A DNA stretch of 64,000 nucleotides. Origin: Burkholderia sp. OK233 (lineage in GTDB: Bacteria > Pseudomonadota > Gammaproteobacteria > Burkholderiales > Burkholderiaceae). A model generated the notes under the pieces. It worked only from the letters and a program-made list of their open reading frames with translations, was not told where the DNA came from and did not search any database. Where the stretch lies: positions 4,030,001 to 4,094,000 of the forward strand of contig NZ_OCSR01000002.1 of assembly GCF_900230185.1 (NCBI RefSeq), written 5' to 3'. A program made the translations under genes and the position numbers. Positions 34,867-44,444 of the stretch are shown piece after piece; position 1 is the first letter of the stretch, and the number at the start of each line of letters is the position of its first letter.

Positions 34867-37338
34867 ATGGGACACCCGATGCCGTTTCACACCAGACTCA
34901 ATCGACGGATCCGCCGGCCGGCCTCCACGCCGTCGCTTTTCGGCCGCCAATCCGGCACGCAAGCCGCAATCGTTCTCGCTTGCGCCCTCGCTTTCACACC
35001 GCTTCATCTGCGCGCGCAGACCGCCACGACCGGGGCCGTCAACCTGGACCTGCCCGCGCAGCCCCTCGGCAAAGCGCTGCTCGAACTGGGGCGCCAAACG
35101 CATCTGCAGGTGTCTTTCCCGCCAGAAGCCGTAGCCGGCAAAACCGCACCTGCCCTGAAAGGCACGATGGCTCCGCAAGCCGCTCTCGACAGCCTGCTAA
35201 GAGGCACGGGACTGCGCTACCAGCAGACCGCCGACAACGCGGTCGTCATTGAGGAAACCGATGCGGCCGCCACAACCGGCACGGTTCCCGCCGCCGGCGC
35301 CACTGTCGTTGCCGCCGCCAGGACACCGTCAGGCGTCGAAGGAACATTGAGTGCCGTGGCTGTGCAAGGCACCCGCCCCTCGCTGTACGCGGTGCCGGAC
35401 GTCAACGTAGGCGCGCTCGGCTCGAAAGATCCGAAAGACCTGCCAATGTCGGTCGAATCCTATTCAAGCGAACTGATCAGCGCTCAAGCTTCGCGCACCT
35501 TGATGGATGTCCTGAAGAACGATCCTTCGGTGCAGAACACCGCTGTGGGCGGCGCAATGGATAACATCAGTATCCGCGGTTTTCCGATCGACTGGACCAA
35601 CACGATGCGTCGCGACGGCATGCCGGTTGCGCCGTACTACGACATGCCGCTCGAAAATACCGAGCGCATCGACGTGCTGAAGGGACCGTCAGGCTTCCTG
35701 TACGGCGTGAATTCACCGGGCGGTACGGTCAACTACGTCATCAAACGGCCCACCCGCGATCGCTTCACCAGCACGACCGCTGAAATTCGCAGCTATGACG
35801 GCTACTATGGCGCGGTCGACACCGGCGGTCCAATTGGCGACGGACAACTCGGTTATCGCTTCAACGTCGCGGGAGAAAAAGTCGGCAATTTCAACCATAG
35901 CGGCGATCGCACACGCACCTTCGTGAGCGGTGCGCTCGACTGGGCGATCACACCGCGCGCGTTGCTGCGCCTTGACTTCGACTATCAGGACAAGAAGCTC
36001 GCCGCTCAACCGGTGATCGGCCTGCAGCCGGACGGCTCGCTACCGCCGCAATTCGATCCGCGCACCCTGCTCGGCCAGCCGTGGCTGCAATACCGCACCA
36101 GCACGTTTAACCTCGGCGCCCACTTCGACTACAAGATCTCGGAGAACTGGAGCTTTACCACGCAGATCGCGCAGTCATACAACAACCGCGACGCGGCGTT
36201 TCCAGATGTCTATTCGGTAGCGGGTAACGGCGACATTCTGAGCGGCGACATCTACCTCTCGCCGGATCAAAGCTTTCGCGTGCTGTCCACCAACACCTTC
36301 GTGTCGGGCAAATTCACCACTGGTCCGCTCAAGCATCAACTCGTCACCGGTGTGTCGACTCGCAACTACGATTCGCACGAAGCGGGGTTTGCTGCCATCC
36401 CTCTGACAGTCGGCAACATCTTCAATCCGGTTTATTCGCCGGCGCCCACGGACACGGTGTTCCCACAGAAAACGATAACGAAGAACTTCCAGCCGAGCGT
36501 GTTCGTCAGCGACCTGATCGACATCGGATCGCAATGGAGTGTGATGCTGGGCGTGCGTCACGTTAAATATCGCAACGACTCGTATCCTGCTTCGGGCGCA
36601 TCGTCGCACTATGAAACGAGCGTCAACGTGCCTTCGGCCGGGCTGATCTTCAAGCCGTTGCCGAATGTATCCACGTACGTCAGTTACGCCGAAGGGTTCG
36701 AGCAGGGTGGCGTTGCGCCGTACAACACGCTCAATGCTGGCACGTATCTGTCGCCGGTGAAAAGCAAGCAGTACGAAGCGGGCGTGAAAACCGACATTGC
36801 CAACCGCATCACCGTCAACGCGGCTGTGTTCCGGATCGAAAAGACGCTGCAGTACGTGAACAGCGCCAACTACTTCGTGCAAGGCGGCACGCAGCGCCAT
36901 ACCGGCGTCGAATTGACCGCGAACGGTCGGATCACGCGCGATCTCTCGGTCGTGGCGGGCGCGGCGTATCTCGATACGGTGCAGGAAGACACTGGCGATC
37001 CAACGACCGCCGGTAAGCGCGCCGCCAACGTACCGCGTTTTCAGGCTAACGCATTTCTCGATTACCGGATTCCTGTGGTCACCGGCTTAAGTGTGGATGC
37101 GGGCGTCTATTACGTTGGCAGCCGGCCGCTGAACGCGCAGAACTCCGTCGATTTGCCCGCTTACGTACGTTTCGACGCGGGTGTCCGATACCTAACCAGG
37201 ATTGGCGGCCTGTCCACCGTCTTTCGCGCCGGCGTGCAAAACCTGACCGACAAACGCTACTGGGCCGCGGCGAACTACAGCTCGGTGTGGCCGGGCACGC
37301 CACGCACCTTCTTCCTGTCCGCCCAGATCGACATGTAG
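34867..37338 (+). CDS. TonB-dependent siderophore receptor with STN domain (second module)
   Basis: 823 aa. Signal peptide ends about residue 50 (LHLRAQ). STN domain about 57-125 (NLDLPAQPLGKALLELGRQT), Ala/Thr linker, plug domain about 180-300 (SVQNTAVGGAMDNISIRGF, ERIDVLKGPSGFLYGVNSPG) and barrel ending in AQIDM. It lies 39 bases after the 3' part of the interrupted fecR. The biosynthesis and uptake operon follows 145 bases later, so it probably imports the product of that operon. The signalling path through FecR is likely broken by the IS. Confidence 0.93.
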   Translation: MGHPMPFHTRLNRRIRRPASTPSLFGRQSGTQAAIVLACALAFTPLHLRAQTATTGAVNLDLPAQPLGKALLELGRQTHLQVSFPPEAVAGKTAPALKGTMAPQAALDSLLRGTGLRYQQTADNAVVIEETDAAATTGTVPAAGATVVAAARTPSGVEGTLSAVAVQGTRPSLYAVPDVNVGALGSKDPKDLPMSVESYSSELISAQASRTLMDVLKNDPSVQNTAVGGAMDNISIRGFPIDWTNTMRRDGMPVAPYYDMPLENTERIDVLKGPSGFLYGVNSPGGTVNYVIKRPTRDRFTSTTAEIRSYDGYYGAVDTGGPIGDGQLGYRFNVAGEKVGNFNHSGDRTRTFVSGALDWAITPRALLRLDFDYQDKKLAAQPVIGLQPDGSLPPQFDPRTLLGQPWLQYRTSTFNLGAHFDYKISENWSFTTQIAQSYNNRDAAFPDVYSVAGNGDILSGDIYLSPDQSFRVLSTNTFVSGKFTTGPLKHQLVTGVSTRNYDSHEAGFAAIPLTVGNIFNPVYSPAPTDTVFPQKTITKNFQPSVFVSDLIDIGSQWSVMLGVRHVKYRNDSYPASGASSHYETSVNVPSAGLIFKPLPNVSTYVSYAEGFEQGGVAPYNTLNAGTYLSPVKSKQYEAGVKTDIANRITVNAAVFRIEKTLQYVNSANYFVQGGTQRHTGVELTANGRITRDLSVVAGAAYLDTVQEDTGDPTTAGKRAANVPRFQANAFLDYRIPVVTGLSVDAGVYYVGSRPLNAQNSVDLPAYVRFDAGVRYLTRIGGLSTVFRAGVQNLTDKRYWAAANYSSVWPGTPRTFFLSAQIDM

Positions 37339-37483
37339 CGCCCTGTTTCACCTGTACCGATAACAAACCGTGCGTCATCGAACGCACACGCTTCCGTCCC
37401 CACGAAAACAGGCAGCAAGTTGGTCATGCCCGCGCCACGCGCCGTATGACCGGTTCTCACCGTTTTCACCATGAGGCAAGCGT

Positions 37484-38554
37484 ATGAATCTCGCGGAAGG
37501 TATCGACCGACTTGGGCTCCAGCCTGTGTCGGACACACTTTCGATCTACGCGTTGAGCGCCGACGAAGTTGACGCTCTCACGCAAGTCGCACACGCATTA
37601 GGTCGAACGCATGACAGCGTCGAAAGCGCCCGCTTCGCCGCCGATTGCGCCCTCGCGGCGCAGGAACTGCCACGTTCGTTGCGCTCCCTCGCGTTGCGTT
37701 ACCGGCAGCTCGAACTGCCCTGCTCCGTGCTCCTGTTGCGCGGCATGCCGGTCGACGACGTCCGTATCGGGCCGTCGCCATCGCACTGGGACGGGCCGTG
37801 GCAAAACCCGCCATCGCTGCTCGAAGAAACCATGCAGTGCCTGATGACCGCTCTACTCGGCGACATGTTCGGTTGGCGCACGCAGGAGAATGGCCGCTTC
37901 CTGCGGCACATTGTTCCGATCAGAAAAGATCACGCCGAACAGCTCGGCGGCGGCAGCAGCGTGACGCTCGTCTGGCACAACGAAGAAGCATTCCACGAGC
38001 ACCGCGCCGACTTTCTGTCGATTCTCTGCTATCGCAACGACGAACGCGCCGAAACCATTTTCTGCGGCATCGATGAAATCGACATTCCCGATGCGCAATG
38101 GAACGTCCTGTCCGCGCCGCGTTTCACGATCCTGCCGGACAAATCGCACTTGCCTGAGCAGAACGTCAGCGGTCAATGGCGCCTCGACGATCATGTGTTT
38201 GCCCGCATCAAACAGATGCATCTGAATCCTGAACCGGTGCCGGCTGTCAGCGGCTTGCGCGCCAAGCCCTGGCTGCGGATGGATGAAGCGTTCATGCGTC
38301 CGCTGCCCGGCGACGCGGAGGCTGCAGCAGCACTACGCTGGTTGGTCGACGCGTTCTACGCGAAACAAACAGCCGTTGTGATGCAGCCCGGCGACATGGT
38401 GTGGGTCGACAACAAACGCGCCGTGCACGGCCGCACGATCTACCAGCCGAACTATGGACCGCGCCAGCGCTGGCTGCGGCGCGTGAACGTCCACATCAAT
38501 CTGCGCGAAACACTGCCATTCCGGCAGGCCCCGTCGACCCGCGAAATTCTCTGA
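37484..38554 (+). CDS. Fe(II)/2-oxoglutarate-dependent oxygenase, clavaminate-synthase-like
   Basis: 356 aa, soluble. Iron triad visible as H165-x-E167 (WHNEEAF) and H315 (RAVHGRTIY), with an Arg-rich block about 327-333 for 2-oxoglutarate. HxE rather than HxD is typical of the clavaminate synthase/VioC/AsnO branch, which hydroxylates free or tethered amino acids at the beta carbon. It is the first gene of a packed operon with diaminopropionate genes. Expected role: hydroxylation of an amino-acid unit (Asp, Glu or diaminopropionate derivative) to create a metal ligand; the substrate is inferred. Confidence 0.85.
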   Translation: MNLAEGIDRLGLQPVSDTLSIYALSADEVDALTQVAHALGRTHDSVESARFAADCALAAQELPRSLRSLALRYRQLELPCSVLLLRGMPVDDVRIGPSPSHWDGPWQNPPSLLEETMQCLMTALLGDMFGWRTQENGRFLRHIVPIRKDHAEQLGGGSSVTLVWHNEEAFHEHRADFLSILCYRNDERAETIFCGIDEIDIPDAQWNVLSAPRFTILPDKSHLPEQNVSGQWRLDDHVFARIKQMHLNPEPVPAVSGLRAKPWLRMDEAFMRPLPGDAEAAAALRWLVDAFYAKQTAVVMQPGDMVWVDNKRAVHGRTIYQPNYGPRQRWLRRVNVHINLRETLPFRQAPSTREIL

Positions 38555-38562
38555 GACTCGCC

Positions 38563-39567
38563 ATGAACGCCATGACTCTCGAAGCGACTGTCCAGCCTTC
38601 CCGCATCCTTGTGCTGGGTAAACAACTTCTTAACGAAATCGATTTCCACCCGGCCGACGTACTGTCCTCGGTCGAACGGTCGTATCTCGCGCTCGGGAAC
38701 GGGCAGTCCGACAATCCGCGCAAACTGATGAGCCAGCCGCCGGAAAAACACTCGGTTGCGTATTCGATGCTAGGCCGGGATGGCGGACGGCAGACCGTCG
38801 GCTTCAAGACTTCGTATAAGTACGACCCCGAACACAATCGCGATCTGCAGAAGTACTACACCACGCTGCTGTTGTTCGATGACACCACAGGCATGCCAGT
38901 CGCGCTGATGGACGGCAGCCTGGTCGGTTCGCTACGTACGCCCGCTGTGTCGGCGCTGATTGCGCGCTCTGCCGCGCCGCAAGCACGCACCGCATTGATC
39001 GTCGGCACAGGTACGCAAGGCCGCATGGCGGCGCCGTTCCTGCTCGCCGCGTTGCCAGGCATCGAACGTGTGATCGTGCACGGTCACTACGACGAAGGCA
39101 TTCTCGCGGTGCGCCAGAATCTTAAGCGCTTCTATCCGGAGCGCGATATCGAAGTGTCGTCGGATCTGTCTACCTCAGCCGCCCATGCCGATATCGTGCT
39201 CGGCGTAGCCGGCGCGGGCGCGGCCGAAGCGGTACGGCATGCGTCGCTCAAGCAAGGCGCACTGGCCATTCTGGTCGGCTACGGTCTGCACGCGGACGCA
39301 CTACATGGCGCCGACTACCGGATCGCCACCAGCGAGCAGCAGATGCAGGTGACCGGCAGCGATCTGGTCGACGCCGACGGCAAGCTGCCCGCCATCGATG
39401 CCGAATTGCCCGATATCCTGCTTGGCCGCAAGCCGGCACGCCAGAATGCCGGGCAAACTGTGTTCGCCTACAACAGCGGCATGGTCGTGACCGATATCGC
39501 GCTGGGCCGCACCTTGGCCGAGAATGCACGCGCGAAGGGCCTGGGACAGGAGGTGGCCCTATGGTAG
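38563..39567 (+). CDS. sbnB: SbnB-like N-(2-amino-2-carboxyethyl)-L-glutamate dehydrogenase
   Basis: 334 aa from the ATG at 38563; the frame extends upstream inside the oxygenase gene without similarity. Ornithine cyclodeaminase/mu-crystallin fold with Rossmann motif ALIVGTGTQGRMAAPFLL about residue 145. GDGRQTVGFKTSY-like and VALMDGSLVGSLRTPAVSAL blocks fit SbnB. In staphyloferrin B synthesis SbnB oxidises the SbnA product to 2,3-diaminopropionate plus 2-oxoglutarate, making NADH. It overlaps the next gene by 7 bases. The released 2-oxoglutarate would also feed the oxygenase. Confidence 0.88.
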   Translation: MNAMTLEATVQPSRILVLGKQLLNEIDFHPADVLSSVERSYLALGNGQSDNPRKLMSQPPEKHSVAYSMLGRDGGRQTVGFKTSYKYDPEHNRDLQKYYTTLLLFDDTTGMPVALMDGSLVGSLRTPAVSALIARSAAPQARTALIVGTGTQGRMAAPFLLAALPGIERVIVHGHYDEGILAVRQNLKRFYPERDIEVSSDLSTSAAHADIVLGVAGAGAAEAVRHASLKQGALAILVGYGLHADALHGADYRIATSEQQMQVTGSDLVDADGKLPAIDAELPDILLGRKPARQNAGQTVFAYNSGMVVTDIALGRTLAENARAKGLGQEVALW

Positions 39568-41015
39568 ACGCACTGGCCAACGCCGCCACCAAACGGGTTG
39601 CGCATGATTCAACGCTCGATATAGCGCAGGCATCCGTGCGTCGCGCGCCGCGTCTGCCCGCGCGCTGGCATCCATTACTACGCAGCTTCGCAGACGATCA
39701 CCGCCGCTTGATTCGCGAACTGTCGCACGGTTTCAACGGCCCTCTGCATTTTGTTTTCCCGCAGACATTCGCGGACAACGTGCGCGCGTTCCAACGGGTG
39801 CTGGAAAAACAGCGCGTTCAAGGCCGCATTCTTTATGCAAAAAAGGCCAACAAAGCACGCTGCTTCGCACGCGCCGCAGCCGAACTCGGCATCGGACTCG
39901 ATGCCGCGAGCCCGGGGGAGTTCATCGATGGGCTCGCCGCTGGATTGCGCGGCGAGGAGATTGGTGTATCGGGGCCGGCAAAGTCGCAGGAATTGCTCCA
40001 GCTCGCGCTTGCTCACCGCGCGCTGATTGCCGTCGATTCACTGGACGAACTCGAACGGCTGTGCGCGCTCGCCCGTTCGCAATCCCACAGCGCGCGCGTG
40101 CTGCTGCGAATGCGCCCGTCCGCGCAAAGCGGCAGCCGCTTCGGCCTCGGCGAGGCCGCACTCGACGCGGCGCTTGCCGTCTGCCTGCGCGACGCGCGTC
40201 ATCTGCAACTGGAAGGTTTTTCGTTCCATTTATCCGGCTATCGCGCAGCCGACCGATGCAATCAGGCCGCCGTTGCGATACGTGCGTGCCTTGCCGCCCG
40301 GACACGCGGATTGTCGCCGCACACGATCGACATCGGCGGCGGTTTCGCGGTCTCGTATGTCGACGAGGACGACTGGCGCACATTCCTGTCGACCCACCTC
40401 CCCGCCGACTATCACGCGAACAAAGAGTTCGGCGGCGGCTTCTATCCCTACTATCAGGCACAGCCAGGCGCAGCGATGCTCGATGCCATCCTTGAAGGGA
40501 CACCGGATGGGGAAGTGCAGCCGCTTCACTCGCTGCTCGAACGTCATGACCTACGCCTGATGCTCGAACCCGGCCGTGCCTTGCTCGATCAGGCAGGCTT
40601 CACGATTTTTGCCGTGCAGGGCGTGAAAGACCATGACGGCTACGGCATCGTGACCGCCAATGGCACTAGCTTCAGCCTCTCGGAACAATGGTTCGACAGC
40701 GAGTATCTGCCCGATCCAGAACTGTTGCCGGTGTCAGGCGGTGCACTTGCCGAGCAGGAACGGCAGCCTTACCGCGCGTGCATCGGCGGCGTGAGCTGTC
40801 TGGACTCCGACATGCTCACGTGGCGCAAGGTGCAGTTCGCGCAACGCCCCCAGGTCGGCGATCTGTTGCTGTACCCAAACACCGCTGGCTATCAGATGGA
40901 CTCGAATGAATCGCCGTTTCACGAACTGCCGCTGCCGCCCAAGCTGGTACTCACCTTTGATAGCACTGGACCGCACTGGCGGCTCGATGGCCTCTCACCA
41001 TTTTCAGGAGTTTGA
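39561..41015 (+). CDS. PLP-dependent decarboxylase, fold III (SbnH/LysA-like)
   Basis: 484 aa. Fold III (alanine-racemase-like) decarboxylase: PLP lysine K95 in LYAKKANKARC, glycine loop HTIDIGGGFAV, LEPGRALLDQ, and the partner-subunit active-site Cys in GVSCLDSDML. It resembles SbnH, which decarboxylates the diaminopropionyl part of a staphyloferrin B intermediate. Here there is no citryl-diaminopropionate ligase nearby, so the substrate may be free diaminopropionate (giving ethylenediamine) or an N-substituted form. The N-terminal 55 residues are an extension. Confidence 0.87.
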   Translation: MVDALANAATKRVAHDSTLDIAQASVRRAPRLPARWHPLLRSFADDHRRLIRELSHGFNGPLHFVFPQTFADNVRAFQRVLEKQRVQGRILYAKKANKARCFARAAAELGIGLDAASPGEFIDGLAAGLRGEEIGVSGPAKSQELLQLALAHRALIAVDSLDELERLCALARSQSHSARVLLRMRPSAQSGSRFGLGEAALDAALAVCLRDARHLQLEGFSFHLSGYRAADRCNQAAVAIRACLAARTRGLSPHTIDIGGGFAVSYVDEDDWRTFLSTHLPADYHANKEFGGGFYPYYQAQPGAAMLDAILEGTPDGEVQPLHSLLERHDLRLMLEPGRALLDQAGFTIFAVQGVKDHDGYGIVTANGTSFSLSEQWFDSEYLPDPELLPVSGGALAEQERQPYRACIGGVSCLDSDMLTWRKVQFAQRPQVGDLLLYPNTAGYQMDSNESPFHELPLPPKLVLTFDSTGPHWRLDGLSPFSGV

Positions 41016-41017
41016 CA

Positions 41018-42073
41018 ATGAACATTCGTTTCATGGGTGACACCGCGCACGTTGCATATCCGGCGATTGTTTCGAAGGTCTCCGATCTGATCGGCCGCAC
41101 GCCGCTGTTCGAACTGATTCGCCGTCCGAACAGTGCACGCATTCTGCTCAAGCTCGAATCGACTAACCCGACTGGTAGCGCAAAAATCCGCATGGCGCGC
41201 CAGATGCTCGATGAGGCCGAACAGGACGGCTCGCTGCGCCCCAAAGGCCGCGTGATCGAGTCCACCTCAGGCAACACCGGCATGGGTTTGGCGCTGCTGT
41301 CCGCGGAGCGCGGCTACCGCTTCACGGCAGTCGTGGACTGCCACGCGTCGAAAGACAAACTGCGCGCGATGCAGGCCTTCGGTGCGGAACTCGTCTACGT
41401 CAGCGAAGGCGAAGGTCTCGCCACGGCAGATCGCGAGGCGCTCGCCGGGCAGATGGCCGCCGACGATCCGCAAAGCATCTGGACCGAGCAGCACAATAAC
41501 CCCGCGAATGCCAATGGCTATCGCGAACTGGCGCAGGAACTGCACACCGCGCTTGGCGGCCGGGTCGATTATCTGGTCGGTTCGGTAGGCACCGGCGGCT
41601 CGCTATTCGGCACGGCGCGCGCGCTGAAAACGCTGAACGCCGAACATGGCATGGAAAGCACGACCCGCGTGGTGGGTGTCGAGCCTGTGGGCTCTATTGC
41701 CTTCGGTGGCGAAGGCGGTTCGTACTACCAGTCCGGTACCGGCACGCCGCCCGGCGCGGAGATAGGCGCACTCGTCGACTATTCGTTGCTCGACGAAGGC
41801 GTCAAGGTATCGGACGCGGCCGCCTTCAATACCGCGCGTTATATCGCGCGCAAGAAGGCCTTGCTGGTGGGTGGATCGGCTGGCGGCGTGATTTATCACG
41901 CGCTGCATATGCTCGATTCTCTGCCGCCCCATGCAACGCTTGTGATTCTCGTCTGCGACGGCGGCGAGAAGTACCTCGATACCGTCTTCAACGACGACTG
42001 GCTGCGCGAGCGCAATCTCCTGGACGACAGTATCGCCGCGCAACTGGATCCGCTCTGGCACGGAGCAGCATGA
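41018..42073 (+). CDS. sbnA: SbnA-like PLP synthase for diaminopropionate precursor
   Basis: 351 aa from the ATG at 41018, three bases after the decarboxylase stop and with CAGGAG upstream. Cysteine-synthase fold: Schiff-base K56 in NPTGSAKIRMA, STSGNTGMG substrate loop, and GSVGTGGSLFG. The SAKIR variant differs from the SVKDR of CysM and is expected in a paralogue with another nucleophile. SbnA joins O-phospho-L-serine and L-glutamate to make N-(2-amino-2-carboxyethyl)-glutamate, the SbnB substrate. Stop overlaps the exporter start (ATGA). Confidence 0.88.
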   Translation: MNIRFMGDTAHVAYPAIVSKVSDLIGRTPLFELIRRPNSARILLKLESTNPTGSAKIRMARQMLDEAEQDGSLRPKGRVIESTSGNTGMGLALLSAERGYRFTAVVDCHASKDKLRAMQAFGAELVYVSEGEGLATADREALAGQMAADDPQSIWTEQHNNPANANGYRELAQELHTALGGRVDYLVGSVGTGGSLFGTARALKTLNAEHGMESTTRVVGVEPVGSIAFGGEGGSYYQSGTGTPPGAEIGALVDYSLLDEGVKVSDAAAFNTARYIARKKALLVGGSAGGVIYHALHMLDSLPPHATLVILVCDGGEKYLDTVFNDDWLRERNLLDDSIAAQLDPLWHGAA

Positions 42074-43446
42074 CGTTCTTTCGACAATTCCGGCTCGACG
42101 CCGTGCATATCGGCGCGCTCGCCGCGCCGCTGATCCTGACGCAACTGGCGCAGGTCGCGCTCACAACCACGGACATCGTGATGATGGGCATGCTCGGCGC
42201 GCGCGAGGTCGCCGCTGGTGGCCTCGCGCTCACGCTGTTCAACCAGTTGCGCACCATGGGTGCCGGTCTTGTGACCGGAACCGGCAACCTGATCGCGTTC
42301 GCGAATGGCCAGAACGATGCGGCGCAGATTCGCCGGCTAGTACGCGCGAGTTTCGCTTTGACGACCGCGGCGGCACTGGTCTTTGCGATGCTGATGCTAG
42401 TAATCGAAAAGCCTCTGCTTTGGCTCGACCAGGACCAGTCGATCGCGCGCCAAACCGCCGCGTATCTCGCCGCCGCAGCGCCCGGCATGCTGCCGTGCCT
42501 GTGGTTCCAGACACTGCGCCAATATACGGTGGGGCTGCGCAAACCCGGACCACTGCTTGCCATCACGATCGTGTCGATTGCATTGAACGCTGCGCTCGAC
42601 TACGCGCTGATGTTCGGCAAATTCGGATTTCCGAGGCTCGGGCTTGCCGGCATCGCGTGGGCGACCAGCAGCGTTTATCTGCTGTCGTTCCTGGCCTTTC
42701 TCGGCGTCGTGCTCGGACGCAGGGAACTCGCCGAGCACCTTTCGCTGGCAGTGTGGCGCACCGACCTCGCGGCATTCGCCCGCACCTGGAAAATGGGCTT
42801 GCCAATTGCCGCGACCTACGGCTCCGAGGCGGCCTTCTTCACCGTATTGACACTCGTGATCGGCTCGCTGGGCGCGGGAGCGCTCGCCGCGCAGACCATC
42901 GTCAATCAGGTGATTTACATCGTGTTTATGGTGTCGGTAGGGCTGTCGCATGCTTCATCGATCAGCATCAGCCATGCATGTGCGCAGCAAGACTATCACG
43001 GCGCGCGGCGACTCGGGTACACCGGTTTGGGTCTCGGTGTCGTCGCGATGATGGTGATCGCGCTGCCTTATCTTGCGATTCCTGACGCCGTGATCAAACC
43101 GTTTCTCGACGCGCACGCCACCGCCGATGCAGACGTGTTGAAACTGGCTGCGGGCTTGCTGACGATCGCCGCGTTGCTGCAGATTTTCGATTGCAGCCAG
43201 AACATCGGCGTCGGTATTCTGCGAGGACTCGGCGACGTAAAGAGTTCGTTCCGGATCTCGCTGATTGGCTACTGGCTGATCGGACTGCCGGTGGCGTATC
43301 TCGCCGGCATCGTGTGGGGCTACGGGATTTATGGCATCTGGATCGGACTTGCCGTGGGACTGGCGGCAACCGCCTCGCTCCTGTTGCGCACCTTCGAAAC
43401 GCGCCTCGGCCAGTTATCGGCCAGGCCGGTGAGCGGTGCACGATGA
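42070..43446 (+). CDS. MATE-family exporter
   Basis: 458 aa, about 12 membrane helices in two MatE halves (about residues 10-170 and 235-395), including QLAQVALTTTDIVMMGMLGA and a second-half counterpart. Inner-membrane antiporter. Its start overlaps the sbnA stop and its stop overlaps the FecCD start, so it is embedded in the operon. Likely job: export of the metallophore made by the preceding enzymes. Confidence 0.9.
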   Translation: MTFFRQFRLDAVHIGALAAPLILTQLAQVALTTTDIVMMGMLGAREVAAGGLALTLFNQLRTMGAGLVTGTGNLIAFANGQNDAAQIRRLVRASFALTTAAALVFAMLMLVIEKPLLWLDQDQSIARQTAAYLAAAAPGMLPCLWFQTLRQYTVGLRKPGPLLAITIVSIALNAALDYALMFGKFGFPRLGLAGIAWATSSVYLLSFLAFLGVVLGRRELAEHLSLAVWRTDLAAFARTWKMGLPIAATYGSEAAFFTVLTLVIGSLGAGALAAQTIVNQVIYIVFMVSVGLSHASSISISHACAQQDYHGARRLGYTGLGLGVVAMMVIALPYLAIPDAVIKPFLDAHATADADVLKLAAGLLTIAALLQIFDCSQNIGVGILRGLGDVKSSFRISLIGYWLIGLPVAYLAGIVWGYGIYGIWIGLAVGLAATASLLLRTFETRLGQLSARPVSGAR

Positions 43447-44444
43447 GGCAGCGTGCACGTGTATCCCTCCTGCTGGTTGCGGCTCTGCTGCTCGCCGCAT
43501 GGCTGGCAATCGGCATTGCCAGTCTGTGCGTGGGCACGCTGCCGCTCACGTCTCACGCGGCGTGGGCGGCGTTGACTAGCCACAGCGACGCGCCGTTGAC
43601 GATCATCGTGCGTGATCTGCGTTTACCGCGTTTTATAGCCTGCCTGATGGTCGGCGCGAGTCTTGCGCTAGCCGGAACGCTGATGCAAAACATCACGGGC
43701 AATGCGCTTGCCGACCCGAGTCTGACCGGCGTCGTCAGCAGCGCCGCGCTAGCCGTAGTCGCGGCTACCGTGCTCGCGCCAGCCGTGTCGGCGCGCTGGC
43801 ATCCGCTGTTGGCGACGGCAGGTGCTGCGGCGGGCGCCGCCCTCACCTTCGCCTTGTCGTGGCGCGGCACGCTGTCCCCACTGCGGCTCTCGCTCGCCGG
43901 AAGCGCAGTGGCGGCACTCAGCAGTGCCGGCGTGATCGTACTGATGATCGCAGCCGGCCCCCAGGCGGGGCCACTGCTCTACTGGCTGGCCGGCGGTTTC
44001 GCCGGCGCGGGCTGGCGGCAAGCCGCCGCGCTTGCGCCGTGGACTGTCGTGGGTCTCGTGCTGGCGCTCGGCAGCGCGCGCGTAATGGACGCTTTGGCAC
44101 TCGGCGACGAGGCGGCGGAAAGCGTCGGCATCGCGCTCCGGAATTGGCGTCTGGGTCTGGGTACTCTCGCAATAGTGCTGTCCGCTACCGTTGTAGCGAA
44201 CGCTGGTCCGGTCGGATTCGTCGGGCTGTGCGCCCCGCATGCGGCTCGCCTGATCGCCGGCTCCGCGCACCGGCTTGTTCTGCCATTCTCGGCGCTTACG
44301 GGTGGCCTGCTCGTCTGCACAGCGGACCTCGCTGCGCGCACCGTCGCCGCCCCGCGTGAATTGCCGGTGGGTTTCCTGACCGCGCTGGTGGCGGCACCGT
44401 TTCTCATCCAGCTGATTCGTGGCGGCGCCGGAGTGCGCACATGA
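43443..44444 (+). CDS. FecCD-family ABC permease, first
   Basis: 333 aa from the ATG at 43443 (ATGA overlap with the MATE gene). BtuC/FecCD fold with about nine or ten helices. Conserved LRLPRFIACLMVGASLALAG, QNITGNALADPSLTG and GPVGFVGLCAPHAARLIAG blocks; the last contains the coupling region for the ATPase. Pairs with the next permease to import a ferric chelate across the inner membrane. Confidence 0.92.
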   Translation: MRQRARVSLLLVAALLLAAWLAIGIASLCVGTLPLTSHAAWAALTSHSDAPLTIIVRDLRLPRFIACLMVGASLALAGTLMQNITGNALADPSLTGVVSSAALAVVAATVLAPAVSARWHPLLATAGAAAGAALTFALSWRGTLSPLRLSLAGSAVAALSSAGVIVLMIAAGPQAGPLLYWLAGGFAGAGWRQAAALAPWTVVGLVLALGSARVMDALALGDEAAESVGIALRNWRLGLGTLAIVLSATVVANAGPVGFVGLCAPHAARLIAGSAHRLVLPFSALTGGLLVCTADLAARTVAAPRELPVGFLTALVAAPFLIQLIRGGAGVRT

